Part shown: positions 8,879-17,885 of the stretch, piece after piece
How positions within the stretch are numbered: position 1 is the stretch's first letter
How the letters are laid out: every line of letters begins with the position of its first letter
DNA from: Phycisphaerae bacterium
GTDB taxonomy: Bacteria > Planctomycetota > Phycisphaerae > Phycisphaerales > UBA1924
Direction: 5' to 3'
NCBI GenBank assembly: GCA_030426395.1
Contig: JAUHYE010000015.1
Location: 1 to 48,653, forward strand
Length of the DNA: 48,653 nucleotides
The notes under the pieces: generated by a model
Database searches by the model: none
Told to the model about the DNA's origin: nothing
What the model saw: the letters and a program-made list of their open reading frames with translations, nothing else
Position numbers and translations under genes: made by a program

Positions 8879-9592
8879 ATGGAACTTCGCATCATCAGCC
8901 TGGGCACGCTGGCGGCCAACCCGCTGTGGCACGAAACTTCACCGGTACGCACAGGCCACGCGACCACGGTGCTCATCAGCGCGGGCGACAAGCGGATTCT
9001 CGTCGACCCCGGGCTGCCCGAGGTGGCGCTCGCCGCCCGGCTGCACGAGCGAGCGGGCATCCGGCCGACGGCGATTACCGACGTGTTCCTGACGTGCTTC
9101 AAGCCAGACATGACGCGCGGGCTGCGGCTGTTCGATCACGCGAAGTGGTGGATCCACGAGGCCGAGCGAGAGGCCGTCGGCATGGTGCTTGGCGAAACCC
9201 TCCGCCGGGCGATGCAGGGTGGCGATATAGGTTCTGGCCTTGATGCCGATCAGGATGGCCCTAACCCATTGGATGCGTTACGCGAGAGGGTGGCTCAGTT
9301 GCGCAACTGCAAGCCCGCTCCGGATCGGCTGGCTGACAAGGTCGACCTGTTCCCGTTGCCTGGCGCGACACCGGGATTGTGCGGGCTACTGGTGGCCGCG
9401 CCGAGCCACACGTTATTGATCAGTTCCGACGCGGTGCCCGATGGCGAGCACCTCGCCGCGGGTCGTGTGCTCGATGACTCGGCCGATGTGGCCCAAGCGA
9501 GGTCTTCTTTTGCCGAAGCGATCGAAGTTGCCGATCTTCTCATCTGCGGCCGAGATGGCATGGTCATCAACCCTACCAAGCGGCCGTTCTGA
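8879..9592 (+). CDS. Metallo-beta-lactamase-fold protein lacking the metal-binding motif
   Basis: The 237-residue protein follows the MBL-fold layout: an N-terminal strand MELRIISLGTL, the GDKRILVDPGLP strand-turn that precedes the active site, then LPGATPGLCGLLV and HTLLISSDAV where active enzymes have a TPGHTPG-type histidine and a metal-bridging aspartate. The HxHxDH motif is replaced by CFKPDM (about residues 73-78), the second-region His is Ala, and no histidine is seen at the C-terminal site (GRDGMVINP). It is therefore probably not a di-zinc hydrolase, if the fold assignment is right. It starts 20 bases after the GT4 stop codon. Confidence 0.6.
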   Translation: MELRIISLGTLAANPLWHETSPVRTGHATTVLISAGDKRILVDPGLPEVALAARLHERAGIRPTAITDVFLTCFKPDMTRGLRLFDHAKWWIHEAEREAVGMVLGETLRRAMQGGDIGSGLDADQDGPNPLDALRERVAQLRNCKPAPDRLADKVDLFPLPGATPGLCGLLVAAPSHTLLISSDAVPDGEHLAAGRVLDDSADVAQARSSFAEAIEVADLLICGRDGMVINPTKRPF

Positions 9593-9606
9593 ACCTACGC
9601 TTCACG

Positions 9607-11238
9607 GTGAGCCGACACGAATCCTATGCGTTAGCCGAGTTGATCCAGCGTGTCCTCGACGAACAACTGGAACACTCGCCCGCCCTGCGTGACCTGGCCA
9701 GGCATCTGGCGACGCTGACCCTCCAACGACTCGACCAGATGGAACGGGTCGGGAGTCCTGCGCCACCAGAAACGCCTGAAGAAGCGGCGGAGTCCGAGTC
9801 CGTCGCGGCCCCACCCACCCCACCAGCTATCGTGGGGCCCAGCGCGATGGTCCCGCTCCAGATTGGCGACGCAAGGATCGATATTCCCGTCACCGGGCCT
9901 TCTCACATGATCGGCGCGGCGCGTGAGGCGGCCGCCGCTGGCCCTGTGCGCAGCGAAACCGAAGCGGACTACGTCGAGCGTACGGCCCGGGCGCGTGCGA
10001 TCGATCTGGAACGCATCTCCACCCGGTGCCGCCTCAAGGCGGTCTCGTGCCGCCATCAGGCCATCCGGCAGGGTCAGGAACGCGACACGCCGGAAGAGCT
10101 CGAGTCTCGCCAGGTCATGAATGATCTGATCTCGCAGGCAAAAGCCATACCCGACTGCTTCTTATGGATGTTCTTCCGCAAGGGCCCGCCCACGAGCGAG
10201 GAGCAGCTCGAACTGATCGCCCGATGTTACGAGGCGATGGCAACCGCCGCCGACGTATGCCATGCCATCGAGCCGATCGACTTCTGGCCCGACGAGGAGG
10301 GCGTGCGCGAGGCGCTGCAACTGCTCTCGACAACCAGCAGCGCGCTTCGGGTTTCGCTGGCCGAAACGTGGCTCACCCAACCCGATATCGACCAGAACGA
10401 GGTACACCAGTGGCTGAAGCTGGTGACGGCCGAGCACCGTTACCATGTGCGGCACCACATGCAGCTCAGCGACCCTGCGGATCCGCACACCGATGCGCCG
10501 GCAGCGCAGCAGCGGGCGAGCGAGGTCCTCTCGCGACTAAATGAGCAAAAATCGAATCGTGAACAGGCCGAACGGCTGCTCAAGAAAGGTCTGTACCACG
10601 CGCACAAGGTGCGCGATGCTGCCGATTCGCCGTACGACGAGGATTCGCTCGAGCACGATTGTGCAACGGTGAACGAGGCTGTCAAGGCCCTGGTGGCTCT
10701 GAACCCTCAGGGGCTCGACGGCATGCTGCGGGAGTTGGCTGTCGTTGCCAACCCCGACGCATTTCCCGAGGACGTCCAACCGCACGATCGCCTGGTCGCG
10801 GCCGCGGCACAGATCGCAGCGAACTCAAAGCCACGACTCAAGCCCGACGACGAAAACAGTTCCCCAGGAAAGACCTGGAGCAACGACGTCAATCGCGTGC
10901 GATCAATGTTCGACGGCGGTCAGATCGTGGTGATCGGCGGCGAGCCCAGGCGCGATGCGATCGACCGCATGATCGACGCGTTCGGGCTCGACGGCGTCGA
11001 ATGGCCCGAACTCACCGAACACGGATCGGCCGAACCGATGCGCGCCCCCATTGCCAACCCGAATACGCGGCTTGTCGTGGTGCTCATCAAGCTGACCGGT
11101 CACGAGCACGCCGACAGGGCCCGAGACTTTGCCAGGCAAGCCTCGGTGCCCATCGTGCACATGCGCGCCGGCTACAACCCCGAGCAGATCGCCGCCGAGG
11201 TGCTGAATCAGGCCAGCACCCAACTCCAGTCGAACTAA
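9607..11238 (+). CDS. Large soluble protein with a DUF2325-like C-terminal domain
   Basis: I do not recognise the first 420 residues: an N-terminal helical region, a Pro/Glu/Ala-rich linker (about 48-80), then a mostly helical body with several Cys and His residues. The last 110 residues (from about 430) read as an alpha/beta domain: IVVIGGEPRRDAIDRMI, then RLVVVLIKLTGHEHADRARDFAR, then VPIVHMRAGYN. That order (GG-P loop, a His-containing segment after a hydrophobic strand, a final PIVH strand) matches my memory of DUF2325. No signal peptide or membrane span is visible. The GTG start lies 14 bases after the MBL-like stop; no Shine-Dalgarno motif is evident. Function unknown. Confidence 0.6.
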   Translation: MSRHESYALAELIQRVLDEQLEHSPALRDLARHLATLTLQRLDQMERVGSPAPPETPEEAAESESVAAPPTPPAIVGPSAMVPLQIGDARIDIPVTGPSHMIGAAREAAAAGPVRSETEADYVERTARARAIDLERISTRCRLKAVSCRHQAIRQGQERDTPEELESRQVMNDLISQAKAIPDCFLWMFFRKGPPTSEEQLELIARCYEAMATAADVCHAIEPIDFWPDEEGVREALQLLSTTSSALRVSLAETWLTQPDIDQNEVHQWLKLVTAEHRYHVRHHMQLSDPADPHTDAPAAQQRASEVLSRLNEQKSNREQAERLLKKGLYHAHKVRDAADSPYDEDSLEHDCATVNEAVKALVALNPQGLDGMLRELAVVANPDAFPEDVQPHDRLVAAAAQIAANSKPRLKPDDENSSPGKTWSNDVNRVRSMFDGGQIVVIGGEPRRDAIDRMIDAFGLDGVEWPELTEHGSAEPMRAPIANPNTRLVVVLIKLTGHEHADRARDFARQASVPIVHMRAGYNPEQIAAEVLNQASTQLQSN

Positions 11239-11244
11239 CTGCGT

Positions 11245-12684
11245 TTACGGGCAGCCGGCATCGAACGCGTTCTGGAACGCGAGGAAGTCGAACAGCGTCA
11301 ATTCGCCATCGCCGTCGAAATCGGCGGCCGGATCGCCCGCGTCGAACAGGTTCTGGAATTCGAGGAAGTCGAACAGGGTCAGCATGCCATCGCCATCGAG
11401 GTCGGCCAGGCACTGGCAGCTATCGGGAATGCCATCTCCATTGATGTCGGCCTCGGCTCCAGCCGCGATCTCGCAGGCATCGGACACAAGGTCGCCGTCG
11501 CAGTCGTCGATGGCCTCGACCGGCATGATCTTGCGGATCGTGCCGCCCTGGCTGAGGACGTACAACTCGCCGTACGCGTCGCGGCCGAAGCTGATGATGC
11601 TGCCGATGCCGCCGAACTGGCTGGTGCGATCGGTGAATTCGGTCACCTCGCCGTCGACGATGCGGATCGACCACACGCGACCCGAGCAATAGTCTGCATA
11701 GAAGTAGGTGCCCGCCAGGCCATCGATCTGGCAGCCGCGGTAGACCTGACCGCCGGTGATCGAGCAGCCACCCGCGGCCGAGTGGTCGTATACCACGACG
11801 GGCTCGACGAAGGGCGAGGGATCGCAACTCGTCGGGCAAGGATCGGCCGTCGAGAAGCAGCGGTCGCCCTCGCGGCACTTCCAGCCGTAGTTCTCGCCGC
11901 CGGCGCTGTCGGCCGGCTGATAGTTCACCTCTTCGCGCGCGCCCTGGCCGACATCGGCGATGTACAGATCACCGTTCGCGGGGTCGAAGTCGTTGCGGTA
12001 ATGGTTGCGCAGGCCGTAGGCCCAGATCTCTTCGCTGTTGCCCGTGCCCACGAACGGGTTGTCGGCAGGGATGGCGTACTCCAGCCCCGGGTCGGGTGTG
12101 CCGAGCACGTCGATGCGGAGCATCTTGCCAAGCAGGGTCGTGAGCCGCTGGCCGTTGCCCTGCGGGTCGCCGCCGCTGCCGCCGTCACCGAGCGCGATAT
12201 ACAGGTGGTTGTCGTTGGGGCCGAAGCCGATCCAGCCGCCGTTATGGTTGCTGAAGGGCTGGTCCTGAGTCAGGAGGATGACGCCGGTGTCCGAGACCGT
12301 GTACCGCGCGATCACGGTGTCGCCCGAGTTGTCGGAGTAGTGCACGAACACCCATCCATCGCTCTCAAACTCCGGGCTGATGGCGATGCCGATGAGCCCA
12401 CGCTCGCCGCTGCTGGAGATCAGCGGGTCGATGTCGAGGAAGGGCGTGGGAAGCAACTCTCCATCGCGCACGACTCGGATCGCGCCACGCTTCTCGGTGA
12501 CAAACACACGGCCGAAGTCGCCCGGCGCGTGGACGAGGGCCGTCGGCTGGTTGAGGCCGGACAGGAAGACCTCGGTCCGCACGTCGACCTGGGCGTTGGC
12601 GAGGCTCGCCACCACGCCGGTCGCGGCCAGGATGGACGAGACTCGCAGCATCTTCGCGGTGTTGTTCTGCGTTTGGCTTTGCAT
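11245..12684 (-). CDS. Secreted PQQ-type sugar dehydrogenase domain with GC-type dockerin
   Basis: A 479-residue secreted protein. A signal peptide spans about 1-31 (cleavage near ANA-QV). The body is a glucose/sorbosone-dehydrogenase-type beta-propeller: LNQPTALVHAPGD, the RGLIGIAISPEF segment, and the NHNGG signature with the candidate catalytic His147, followed by LYIALGDGGSGGDPQ. Members use PQQ to oxidise sugars, though many homologues have unknown substrates. About residues 395-427 contain a thrombospondin type 3-like calcium stretch (DCDGD..., DINGDG), and 428-479 are two DxDGDG loops ending FDAGCP. The ATG has GGAG eight bases upstream. Its stop is six bases from that of the convergent DUF2325-like gene. 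Confidence 0.85.
   Translation of the reverse strand: MQSQTQNNTAKMLRVSSILAATGVVASLANAQVDVRTEVFLSGLNQPTALVHAPGDFGRVFVTEKRGAIRVVRDGELLPTPFLDIDPLISSSGERGLIGIAISPEFESDGWVFVHYSDNSGDTVIARYTVSDTGVILLTQDQPFSNHNGGWIGFGPNDNHLYIALGDGGSGGDPQGNGQRLTTLLGKMLRIDVLGTPDPGLEYAIPADNPFVGTGNSEEIWAYGLRNHYRNDFDPANGDLYIADVGQGAREEVNYQPADSAGGENYGWKCREGDRCFSTADPCPTSCDPSPFVEPVVVYDHSAAGGCSITGGQVYRGCQIDGLAGTYFYADYCSGRVWSIRIVDGEVTEFTDRTSQFGGIGSIISFGRDAYGELYVLSQGGTIRKIMPVEAIDDCDGDLVSDACEIAAGAEADINGDGIPDSCQCLADLDGDGMLTLFDFLEFQNLFDAGDPAADFDGDGELTLFDFLAFQNAFDAGCP
11248..11403 (-). repeat. Duplicated calcium-loop GC-dockerin module
   Basis: It encodes two 27-residue units, each a DxDGDG calcium loop followed by LTLFDFL.FQN.FDAG, the last ending in Gly-Cys. 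The same module closes two other proteins of this window (12853-13005 and 30205-30360). Confidence 0.85.
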
Positions 12685-12849
12685 CTGTGTATCTCCTACT
12701 CCGGGCTGACGGACAACGCCGGCCACTCCCACGGCCTTGCTATAGACCCTAGAGCACCCAAGGGCGATCGCGTTGCACACAACATGCTGGAGTTGCACAT
12801 TAATTTGTCCTGAACACCGATCGGCCACCGGTGCGCGAACGGATGCCGA

Positions 12850-14997
12850 TCAGCAGCCGGCGTCGAATTCATTCTGAAATGCCAGGAAGTCAAAGATCGT
12901 CAGCGAGCCGTCACCATCGAAATCGGCCGTCAGGCTTCCGGCATCGAAGAGGTTCTGGAACGCCAGGAAATCAAAGATCGTCAGCGAGCCATCGCCGTCG
13001 AGGTCGGCACGGCAACCCGCAACGGCCGGCAAAGCCAGCGTGACCACGCCCGTATCCGAGCCGGCCGACCCGGTCACGCGGAACACCAGCGAGTCGCCAG
13101 CGGTCGCCGCCCCATCCATGCTCACGAGGGCAAACGCCTTGCCATCATGCCAGAGCAACTCGGCATCGCCCGAGGGCGCGCTCGTAATCTCGTACGACAC
13201 GCTGCCCGGGTCGTCGCGCACGGCGGCCGGGAGCGAGACCAGCACGGTCTGCCCGGGCTCGATGACGCGTGAGTAGTCGTATGCAATGGGGGTGACCGCC
13301 GAGCCAGGCGAACCGCCGTCGATCTCGATCGTGTGACGGGCCGAGCGGGCGGTGCGGCCGTCCGCATAGCTGGCCTCTGCCCACAATGTGGTCGGACCCT
13401 CACCAAGATTTACGCCGAAGAGTGAGACATCCCCCGCCGAGCCATCGATCGCGGCGAGCACCGCCCCCGCGCGCACGAGCCTGACCTCATCGGCTCCCGG
13501 AGCGTTCAAGGTAAATCGCACGCTGCTTGCCAGATCACCCGTCGTGGCCGAGGGTGTCAATACTGGCAGACGTCCCCGGTTGTCCACGGTCACCAACGCG
13601 GTCGCGCTGCCGCGCGATTCGAGGAGCGTGTTGTCGTAGCCGATCACTCGGATCTCGTTCACGCCGTCGGGCAACACTGTGGTGTCGAGGTTGAACGAGC
13701 CAGCGGCCCCGGCTTCGGCCACGGTTACGCCGTTGGCAAGCAGCACGAAGCGGTCGATGCTGGCACCGGGCTTGTCGGTCGTGCCCCTCGCGGTGAAGCT
13801 CTCCATACCCGAGATCATCGAGCCGAGGCCGACAACCGAGACCTCTGGGATGTACGTGAAGGGCCGTGCGAGCGGATCCCCGATGAATTGCACCTGAAAG
13901 GGCATGAACCCGATGCTGCGGAGGTAGGCCTCGCCCATCGTGGCGCCCTGGTCGTAGAAGTAGTGGAAGCGTGCGTGGGGGAATTTGCCCGTGTAGTTGC
14001 AGGGTTCCTCGACCGTGCCCGAGCTGCCAACGGCGCCCTTGGCGATCCAGCGGCTCATCTTCGTCTGGCTGTCGGTGCCGAAGTGGCCCGCGAAGCTGGT
14101 GAGGTGGTCGGCGAACGCGGCCGGGCCGAACACGAAGTCGCCATCATCGATCGGCGGGTTGGCCACGCCGGTCATGATGCCCGCGGCCGTCACGCCACCG
14201 GTCGGCACGGTTCCGTCCTGCTGCACGGCGTTGGTGCCCTTGCTCGTGAGGTCGGAGATGACCGAGGCGAACTGCGGCTGGCGCACGTTGCGGGCCGAGT
14301 CGGTCGTGTTCATGAAGTAGTAGGTGTCGCCCGAGCCGCCGGGCGAAACACCGTCGGCGGCGACCGAGCGTGCGATCATGTCCACCACTTCGTCGATGGT
14401 GTTGCCACGCTCGCCCGTCCAGCCCAGCAGCGCACCAATGAACGACTGTCGTGCCGAAGTCGACGTGCTGGGATTGCCAGCGATGTACTCGACCTCGCTG
14501 TCGAACGCTCGCGGCTCGCCAATCGGCCGGTGGAACGGCTGCGAGCGTGTCACGCTGAGCGAGCCACCGAGCACCTCGTCGGCGTAGAACGCCATGGTGT
14601 AGCCACTGGAGATGCCGAAGTTGTTAACGGGCGCGCAACTGTCGGCCACGGTCGTCGACGCCCCCATGCGATACCGCGACGGGGGCGCGACGATCACGTA
14701 GTCGGCGCGATCGGCTACCCCACGAGCCGCGATCTCGCCAAACAGGGCGATGAGGTTGGTGTTGCGGAACTGGGTGAAGTTGGTCGCGTCGGCGGTCATG
14801 TAGAGCACCGCCGTCTCGGGCAGGCCGCGGGCGGCGATGTACTCGTTGGCCGCCCGCATGGCGTCGGGCGAGTTCGGATCGACCACCAGCAGGGCGTGCT
14901 CGGCAACTCCCGGGCCGGCCATTGCTGCGGTTGCGGCCAGAGTGCCGGCGGCGGCAGCCACGCAGGCCGCCTTACATGCGAATCCGTTCTCAAACAT
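12850..14997 (-). CDS. TIGR03790-like secreted protein with GC-type dockerin
   Basis: A 715-residue exported protein: signal peptide 1-27, then HALLVVDPNSPDAMRAANEY and the following ARGLPETAVLYM segment, which match the opening of TIGR03790, a family of unknown function seen in planctomycetes and some other bacteria. The middle contains a long domain with FYADEVLGG and FIGDPLARPF, then two or three beta-sandwich-like segments (about 420-650) of the Ig/bacterial type. Residues 665-715 are the doubled DxDGDG module ending FDAGC. The ATG is preceded by a purine-rich GGGGAGGCGAGG. It lies upstream of the sugar-dehydrogenase/dockerin gene in the same orientation with 165 bases between; both are probably surface or secreted proteins. 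Confidence 0.72.
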   Translation of the reverse strand: MFENGFACKAACVAAAAGTLAATAAMAGPGVAEHALLVVDPNSPDAMRAANEYIAARGLPETAVLYMTADATNFTQFRNTNLIALFGEIAARGVADRADYVIVAPPSRYRMGASTTVADSCAPVNNFGISSGYTMAFYADEVLGGSLSVTRSQPFHRPIGEPRAFDSEVEYIAGNPSTSTSARQSFIGALLGWTGERGNTIDEVVDMIARSVAADGVSPGGSGDTYYFMNTTDSARNVRQPQFASVISDLTSKGTNAVQQDGTVPTGGVTAAGIMTGVANPPIDDGDFVFGPAAFADHLTSFAGHFGTDSQTKMSRWIAKGAVGSSGTVEEPCNYTGKFPHARFHYFYDQGATMGEAYLRSIGFMPFQVQFIGDPLARPFTYIPEVSVVGLGSMISGMESFTARGTTDKPGASIDRFVLLANGVTVAEAGAAGSFNLDTTVLPDGVNEIRVIGYDNTLLESRGSATALVTVDNRGRLPVLTPSATTGDLASSVRFTLNAPGADEVRLVRAGAVLAAIDGSAGDVSLFGVNLGEGPTTLWAEASYADGRTARSARHTIEIDGGSPGSAVTPIAYDYSRVIEPGQTVLVSLPAAVRDDPGSVSYEITSAPSGDAELLWHDGKAFALVSMDGAATAGDSLVFRVTGSAGSDTGVVTLALPAVAGCRADLDGDGSLTIFDFLAFQNLFDAGSLTADFDGDGSLTIFDFLAFQNEFDAGC
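12853..13005 (-). repeat. Duplicated calcium-loop GC-dockerin module
   Basis: Two units with LTIFDFLAFQN separated by one DAGSLTADF linker. The DNA of the two units is closely similar, sharing TCAAAGATCGTCAGCGAGCC on the plus strand. Confidence 0.85.
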
Positions 14998-15226
14998 TCC
15001 TCGCCTCCCCGTGCGACCGCGGCCGCCCATTGTCCATCTTCCCACAAAAGTCCCGCCCGTGCAACCCCATTGGGGCCCGAACTTACCTGGTAGAAGCGAA
15101 GTTTCGGCCCGCAAGCGACAATTCTGAGGGTATTTGGGTAGAGTTTGGTATTGCGTTGTCGTGCAATTTTGGCGAGACTGGTAGCTGGCGGAGCGCGGGG
15201 AGGCCGCCGGTTTGGAGTCCGATGCC

Positions 15227-15730
15227 ATGCATGTTTATGTCTGCCGACACGCTCAGGCCGAGCCGAACTCCGTGTCGGGCCTCGACGTTGACCGCCCCCT
15301 CACTCGAGAGGGTCGGTTGCAGGCCCGATATCTCGCGGGCCTGATGAGCAACACCCAGCCGGGCGAGAGGCCACGATGGGTGCTGGCCAGCCCTGCCGTC
15401 CGCACGCAGCAGACCGCTCAGGCGATCGCCGACGAACTCGGCTTATCTATCACGACCCTGGACGACCTGCTGCCGATGTGCCCGGCAGGCGCGGCGATCG
15501 CCGTGATCGAACGGCACGCCGAAGGTGCCCCGGTGCTGCTCGTGGGGCACAACCCAACGGTGACGGCATTGGTCTCGATTCTGCTGCACGGTCCGAGCGC
15601 GGGCGTGTGCATGCCCGGGCCGACACTCCGTACGGGGCAGTTGGCGACGATCGCGGTCGACGAGGCGTTGACGCCCGGGGCCAGCCGGTTGATCGACCTG
15701 CACCGCTACGAGCCCGCGCTCGCGTCGTGA
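15227..15730 (+). CDS. sixA: SixA-like phosphohistidine phosphatase
   Basis: SixA enzymes remove phosphate from phosphohistidine on signalling or PTS proteins, using the histidine-phosphatase fold. The catalytic motif is CRHAQAEP with His8 (RHG in most of the superfamily, RHAxA in SixA), then LTREGRLQA, SPAVRTQQTAQ, and the second catalytic histidine in LVGHNP (His108). The 167-residue length is typical. The ATG at 15227 has GGAG nine bases upstream. It is a lone gene, divergent from the TIGR03790-like gene and convergent with a zinc-ribbon gene whose stop is four bases away. Its phosphoprotein partner is not in the window. Confidence 0.85.
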   Translation: MHVYVCRHAQAEPNSVSGLDVDRPLTREGRLQARYLAGLMSNTQPGERPRWVLASPAVRTQQTAQAIADELGLSITTLDDLLPMCPAGAAIAVIERHAEGAPVLLVGHNPTVTALVSILLHGPSAGVCMPGPTLRTGQLATIAVDEALTPGASRLIDLHRYEPALAS

Positions 15731-15734
15731 AGAC

Positions 15735-16283
15735 CTATCGCCGGCGACGCCCGCACCAGCCGCAGGCTCCGCGTTCGTTGATGGGCCCGCCGCAGGCCGG
15801 GCACGGCGACGCCGATGCGTCCATCCCCATGAGTTCTTCGGAAGACATCGACGCCTCGTAGCACGCGTCGAGCGCTTCGGGGCCATGTGTCGCGACAATA
15901 AGAGCCGCCACGTCGACCGGTTCATCGCAGTTCGGGCAGGCCGCGAGTGATGCGTCGAGCGGCAAGACCGCCGTGCAGTTCGGACACACGGGAGCTATAG
16001 CCGCATCGAGCACACTCAGGTCGGGGGTCGCGTGGTCGTCCAGCTCACCCTCCATCTCGACGGGCTCTTGTGACCATTGCTCGAGCAGATAGATCGCAAG
16101 CTTGGCATCGTCATCGGTTGCAAGCACCACCTCGTACACGCCGCTGTTGCGCATTGAGAACACAGTGGCATCGGCATTCCCCCCCACCAGTTGGGCCGGA
16201 ACACCGTTCTGCACGAGGTAATCGCGAGCTGCCACGGCGTGCATGGCCGAGCGGAATCGGAATGGGGGGCCTTTGCTCCGCAT
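15735..16283 (-). CDS. DUF2007-like protein with C-terminal zinc ribbons
   Basis: A 182-residue cytoplasmic protein. The N-terminal 65 residues (AMHAVAARDYLVQNGVPAQL, then VYEVVLATDDDAKLAIYLL) look like DUF2007, often annotated as a putative signal-transducing domain. The C-terminal half has paired CxxC motifs, CPNC with CPNC and CPAC with CGWC, suggesting one or two zinc ribbons. It starts six bases after the metG stop codon and has no clear ribosome-binding site, so it is probably co-transcribed and translationally coupled with metG. No function is known. Confidence 0.72.
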   Translation of the reverse strand: MRSKGPPFRFRSAMHAVAARDYLVQNGVPAQLVGGNADATVFSMRNSGVYEVVLATDDDAKLAIYLLEQWSQEPVEMEGELDDHATPDLSVLDAAIAPVCPNCTAVLPLDASLAACPNCDEPVDVAALIVATHGPEALDACYEASMSSEELMGMDASASPCPACGGPINERGACGWCGRRRR

Positions 16284-16289
16284 ATTGGG

Positions 16290-17885
16290 TCAGGCCGTGG
16301 GCGCGGCCTCTTCGGTATCGGCCCGCATGAAGAGGCCCGCGCCCTTCACCACTGGCTCGCCCGTCTTGAGGCCAAATTCACCGCGCCAATTTGCGTGAGC
16401 TTCGAGCTCGCCGTTGCCGGGTGTCTTCGCGCCGAGCATGTCAAGCACGGCGGCGGCCTTCTGCGGCATGAACGGCAACAGCAAAACCGAAGCGATGCGG
16501 AGTGCCTCGGCGCAGTTGTACAGGATGAGTGCCAGGTCGGCGCACTGCGGGTCGTCGGGCCCGGTGATCTTCTTGGCAAGACGGAAGGGCTCGGTGTTGT
16601 TGATGTAGCCGTCGACGGCTGTGACGATGGCCAGCCCCTGGTGTGCGGCACCGTGCAAATCGACCTGATCGAACAGGTTACGTGACGCCTGCACATGGCC
16701 GGCGGTCAGGTGCGGCCAGTCGACACCACCGTGCACGGTCGCATCGCGCGCATCGGGCACGTTGCCATCGAAGTACTTGTGGATCATGTTGACCACGCGG
16801 CTGGCGCAGTTGCCCAGGCCGTTGGCGAGTTCGGCGTTGTAGATGTCCACGAAGTTCGCGTGCGCGAAGTCGGCGTCGGTCGCGCCAAGCGGCCCCTGTG
16901 TGGCCAGGTACCAGCGGACGGCGTCGACCGAGTACCGCTCGCCGTATGCGCGGAGTTGGTCGATCTCGATGAAGTTGCCCATGCTCTTGGACATCTTCCG
17001 GCCCTCGGCCACGAAGTAGGCGTGGGCGTACACGCAGCCGGGAAGCGGCTCGTCGAGCGCCATCAGCATGGCCGGCCACACGACCGCGTGGAACCACAAG
17101 ATGTCCTTCGCAAGCAGGTGCAGCGATGCGGGCCAGTACTGCCGTCGCTCGGGCGTGTCGACGACGGTCAGGTAATTGCACAGCGCCTCGATCCACACAT
17201 ACACGCGGTGGCCAGGGTCGTTGGGCATCCGGATGCCCCACTCCTCGCTACCGTCGTCCTTCACGGCACGGCTGACTGGCACGTCCTGCAGGCCCTGTCG
17301 CAGCCGGCCCAGCACCTCGTTCTTTCGGGCCTCAGGCTGCACGAACCTTGGATGTGTCTCGATGTGCTTGTTGAGCCGATCCTCGAAGGCCGAGAGCCTG
17401 AAGAAGTAGTTTTGCTCGGTACGTTTCTCGAGAGGCTTACCGCTCACGGGGCTCTTGTAGTCGTGGGCCTTGGCGACCGACTCGGTAACGTACTCTTCCT
17501 GACCCGGGTCGTACCAGCCCACATAGTCGCCCAGGTAGATGTCGCCGCTGTCGACCAGCTTCTGGATGTACATGCTGGCCCGCGACTTGTGCCGATCCTC
17601 GCTGGTACGGACGAAGTCGTCTTGTGAGAGTTCCATGAACGCGAACGCATCGCGGAAGGCCTGGGCATTGCGATCGGCCCACTCCTGGACGCTCACGCCG
17701 GCCTCTTTGGCCCGGTCGATCACCTTCTCGGCGTGCTCGTCGGTGCCGGTGAGCATGAGGACGTCGTCGCCGTCGAGGCGGCGGAAGCGCGCGACGACAT
17801 CGGCCAGCAGCGTTGTGTAGCAGTGGCCGATGTGGGGTCGGTCGTTGACGTAGTAGATGGGCGTGGTGAGGTAGAAGGTCGGCAT
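16290..17885 (-). CDS. metG: Methionine--tRNA ligase (MetRS)
   Basis: This class I synthetase charges initiator and elongator tRNA-Met. The HIGH motif is PHIGH (17-21) after TTPIYYVNDR, and the KMSKS loop is GRKMSKSMGN (near residue 298). The connective peptide lacks the four-cysteine zinc knuckle of the E. coli enzyme, which places it with the short MetG2-like forms, and the 531-residue chain ends after the anticodon helical bundle with no C-terminal tRNA-binding EMAP domain. The start codon lies inside a perfect 10-bp inverted repeat that could fold in the mRNA leader, described separately. A DUF2007-like gene follows after six bases. Confidence 0.95.
   Translation of the reverse strand: MPTFYLTTPIYYVNDRPHIGHCYTTLLADVVARFRRLDGDDVLMLTGTDEHAEKVIDRAKEAGVSVQEWADRNAQAFRDAFAFMELSQDDFVRTSEDRHKSRASMYIQKLVDSGDIYLGDYVGWYDPGQEEYVTESVAKAHDYKSPVSGKPLEKRTEQNYFFRLSAFEDRLNKHIETHPRFVQPEARKNEVLGRLRQGLQDVPVSRAVKDDGSEEWGIRMPNDPGHRVYVWIEALCNYLTVVDTPERRQYWPASLHLLAKDILWFHAVVWPAMLMALDEPLPGCVYAHAYFVAEGRKMSKSMGNFIEIDQLRAYGERYSVDAVRWYLATQGPLGATDADFAHANFVDIYNAELANGLGNCASRVVNMIHKYFDGNVPDARDATVHGGVDWPHLTAGHVQASRNLFDQVDLHGAAHQGLAIVTAVDGYINNTEPFRLAKKITGPDDPQCADLALILYNCAEALRIASVLLLPFMPQKAAAVLDMLGAKTPGNGELEAHANWRGEFGLKTGEPVVKGAGLFMRADTEEAAPTA

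Noticed and set aside
13888-15093. Long plus-strand frame opposite the TIGR03790-like gene
   Set aside because: Low-complexity protein rich in Arg, His, Val and Gly, no signature, no ribosome-binding site, and the other strand encodes a protein with a signal peptide and a dockerin end.
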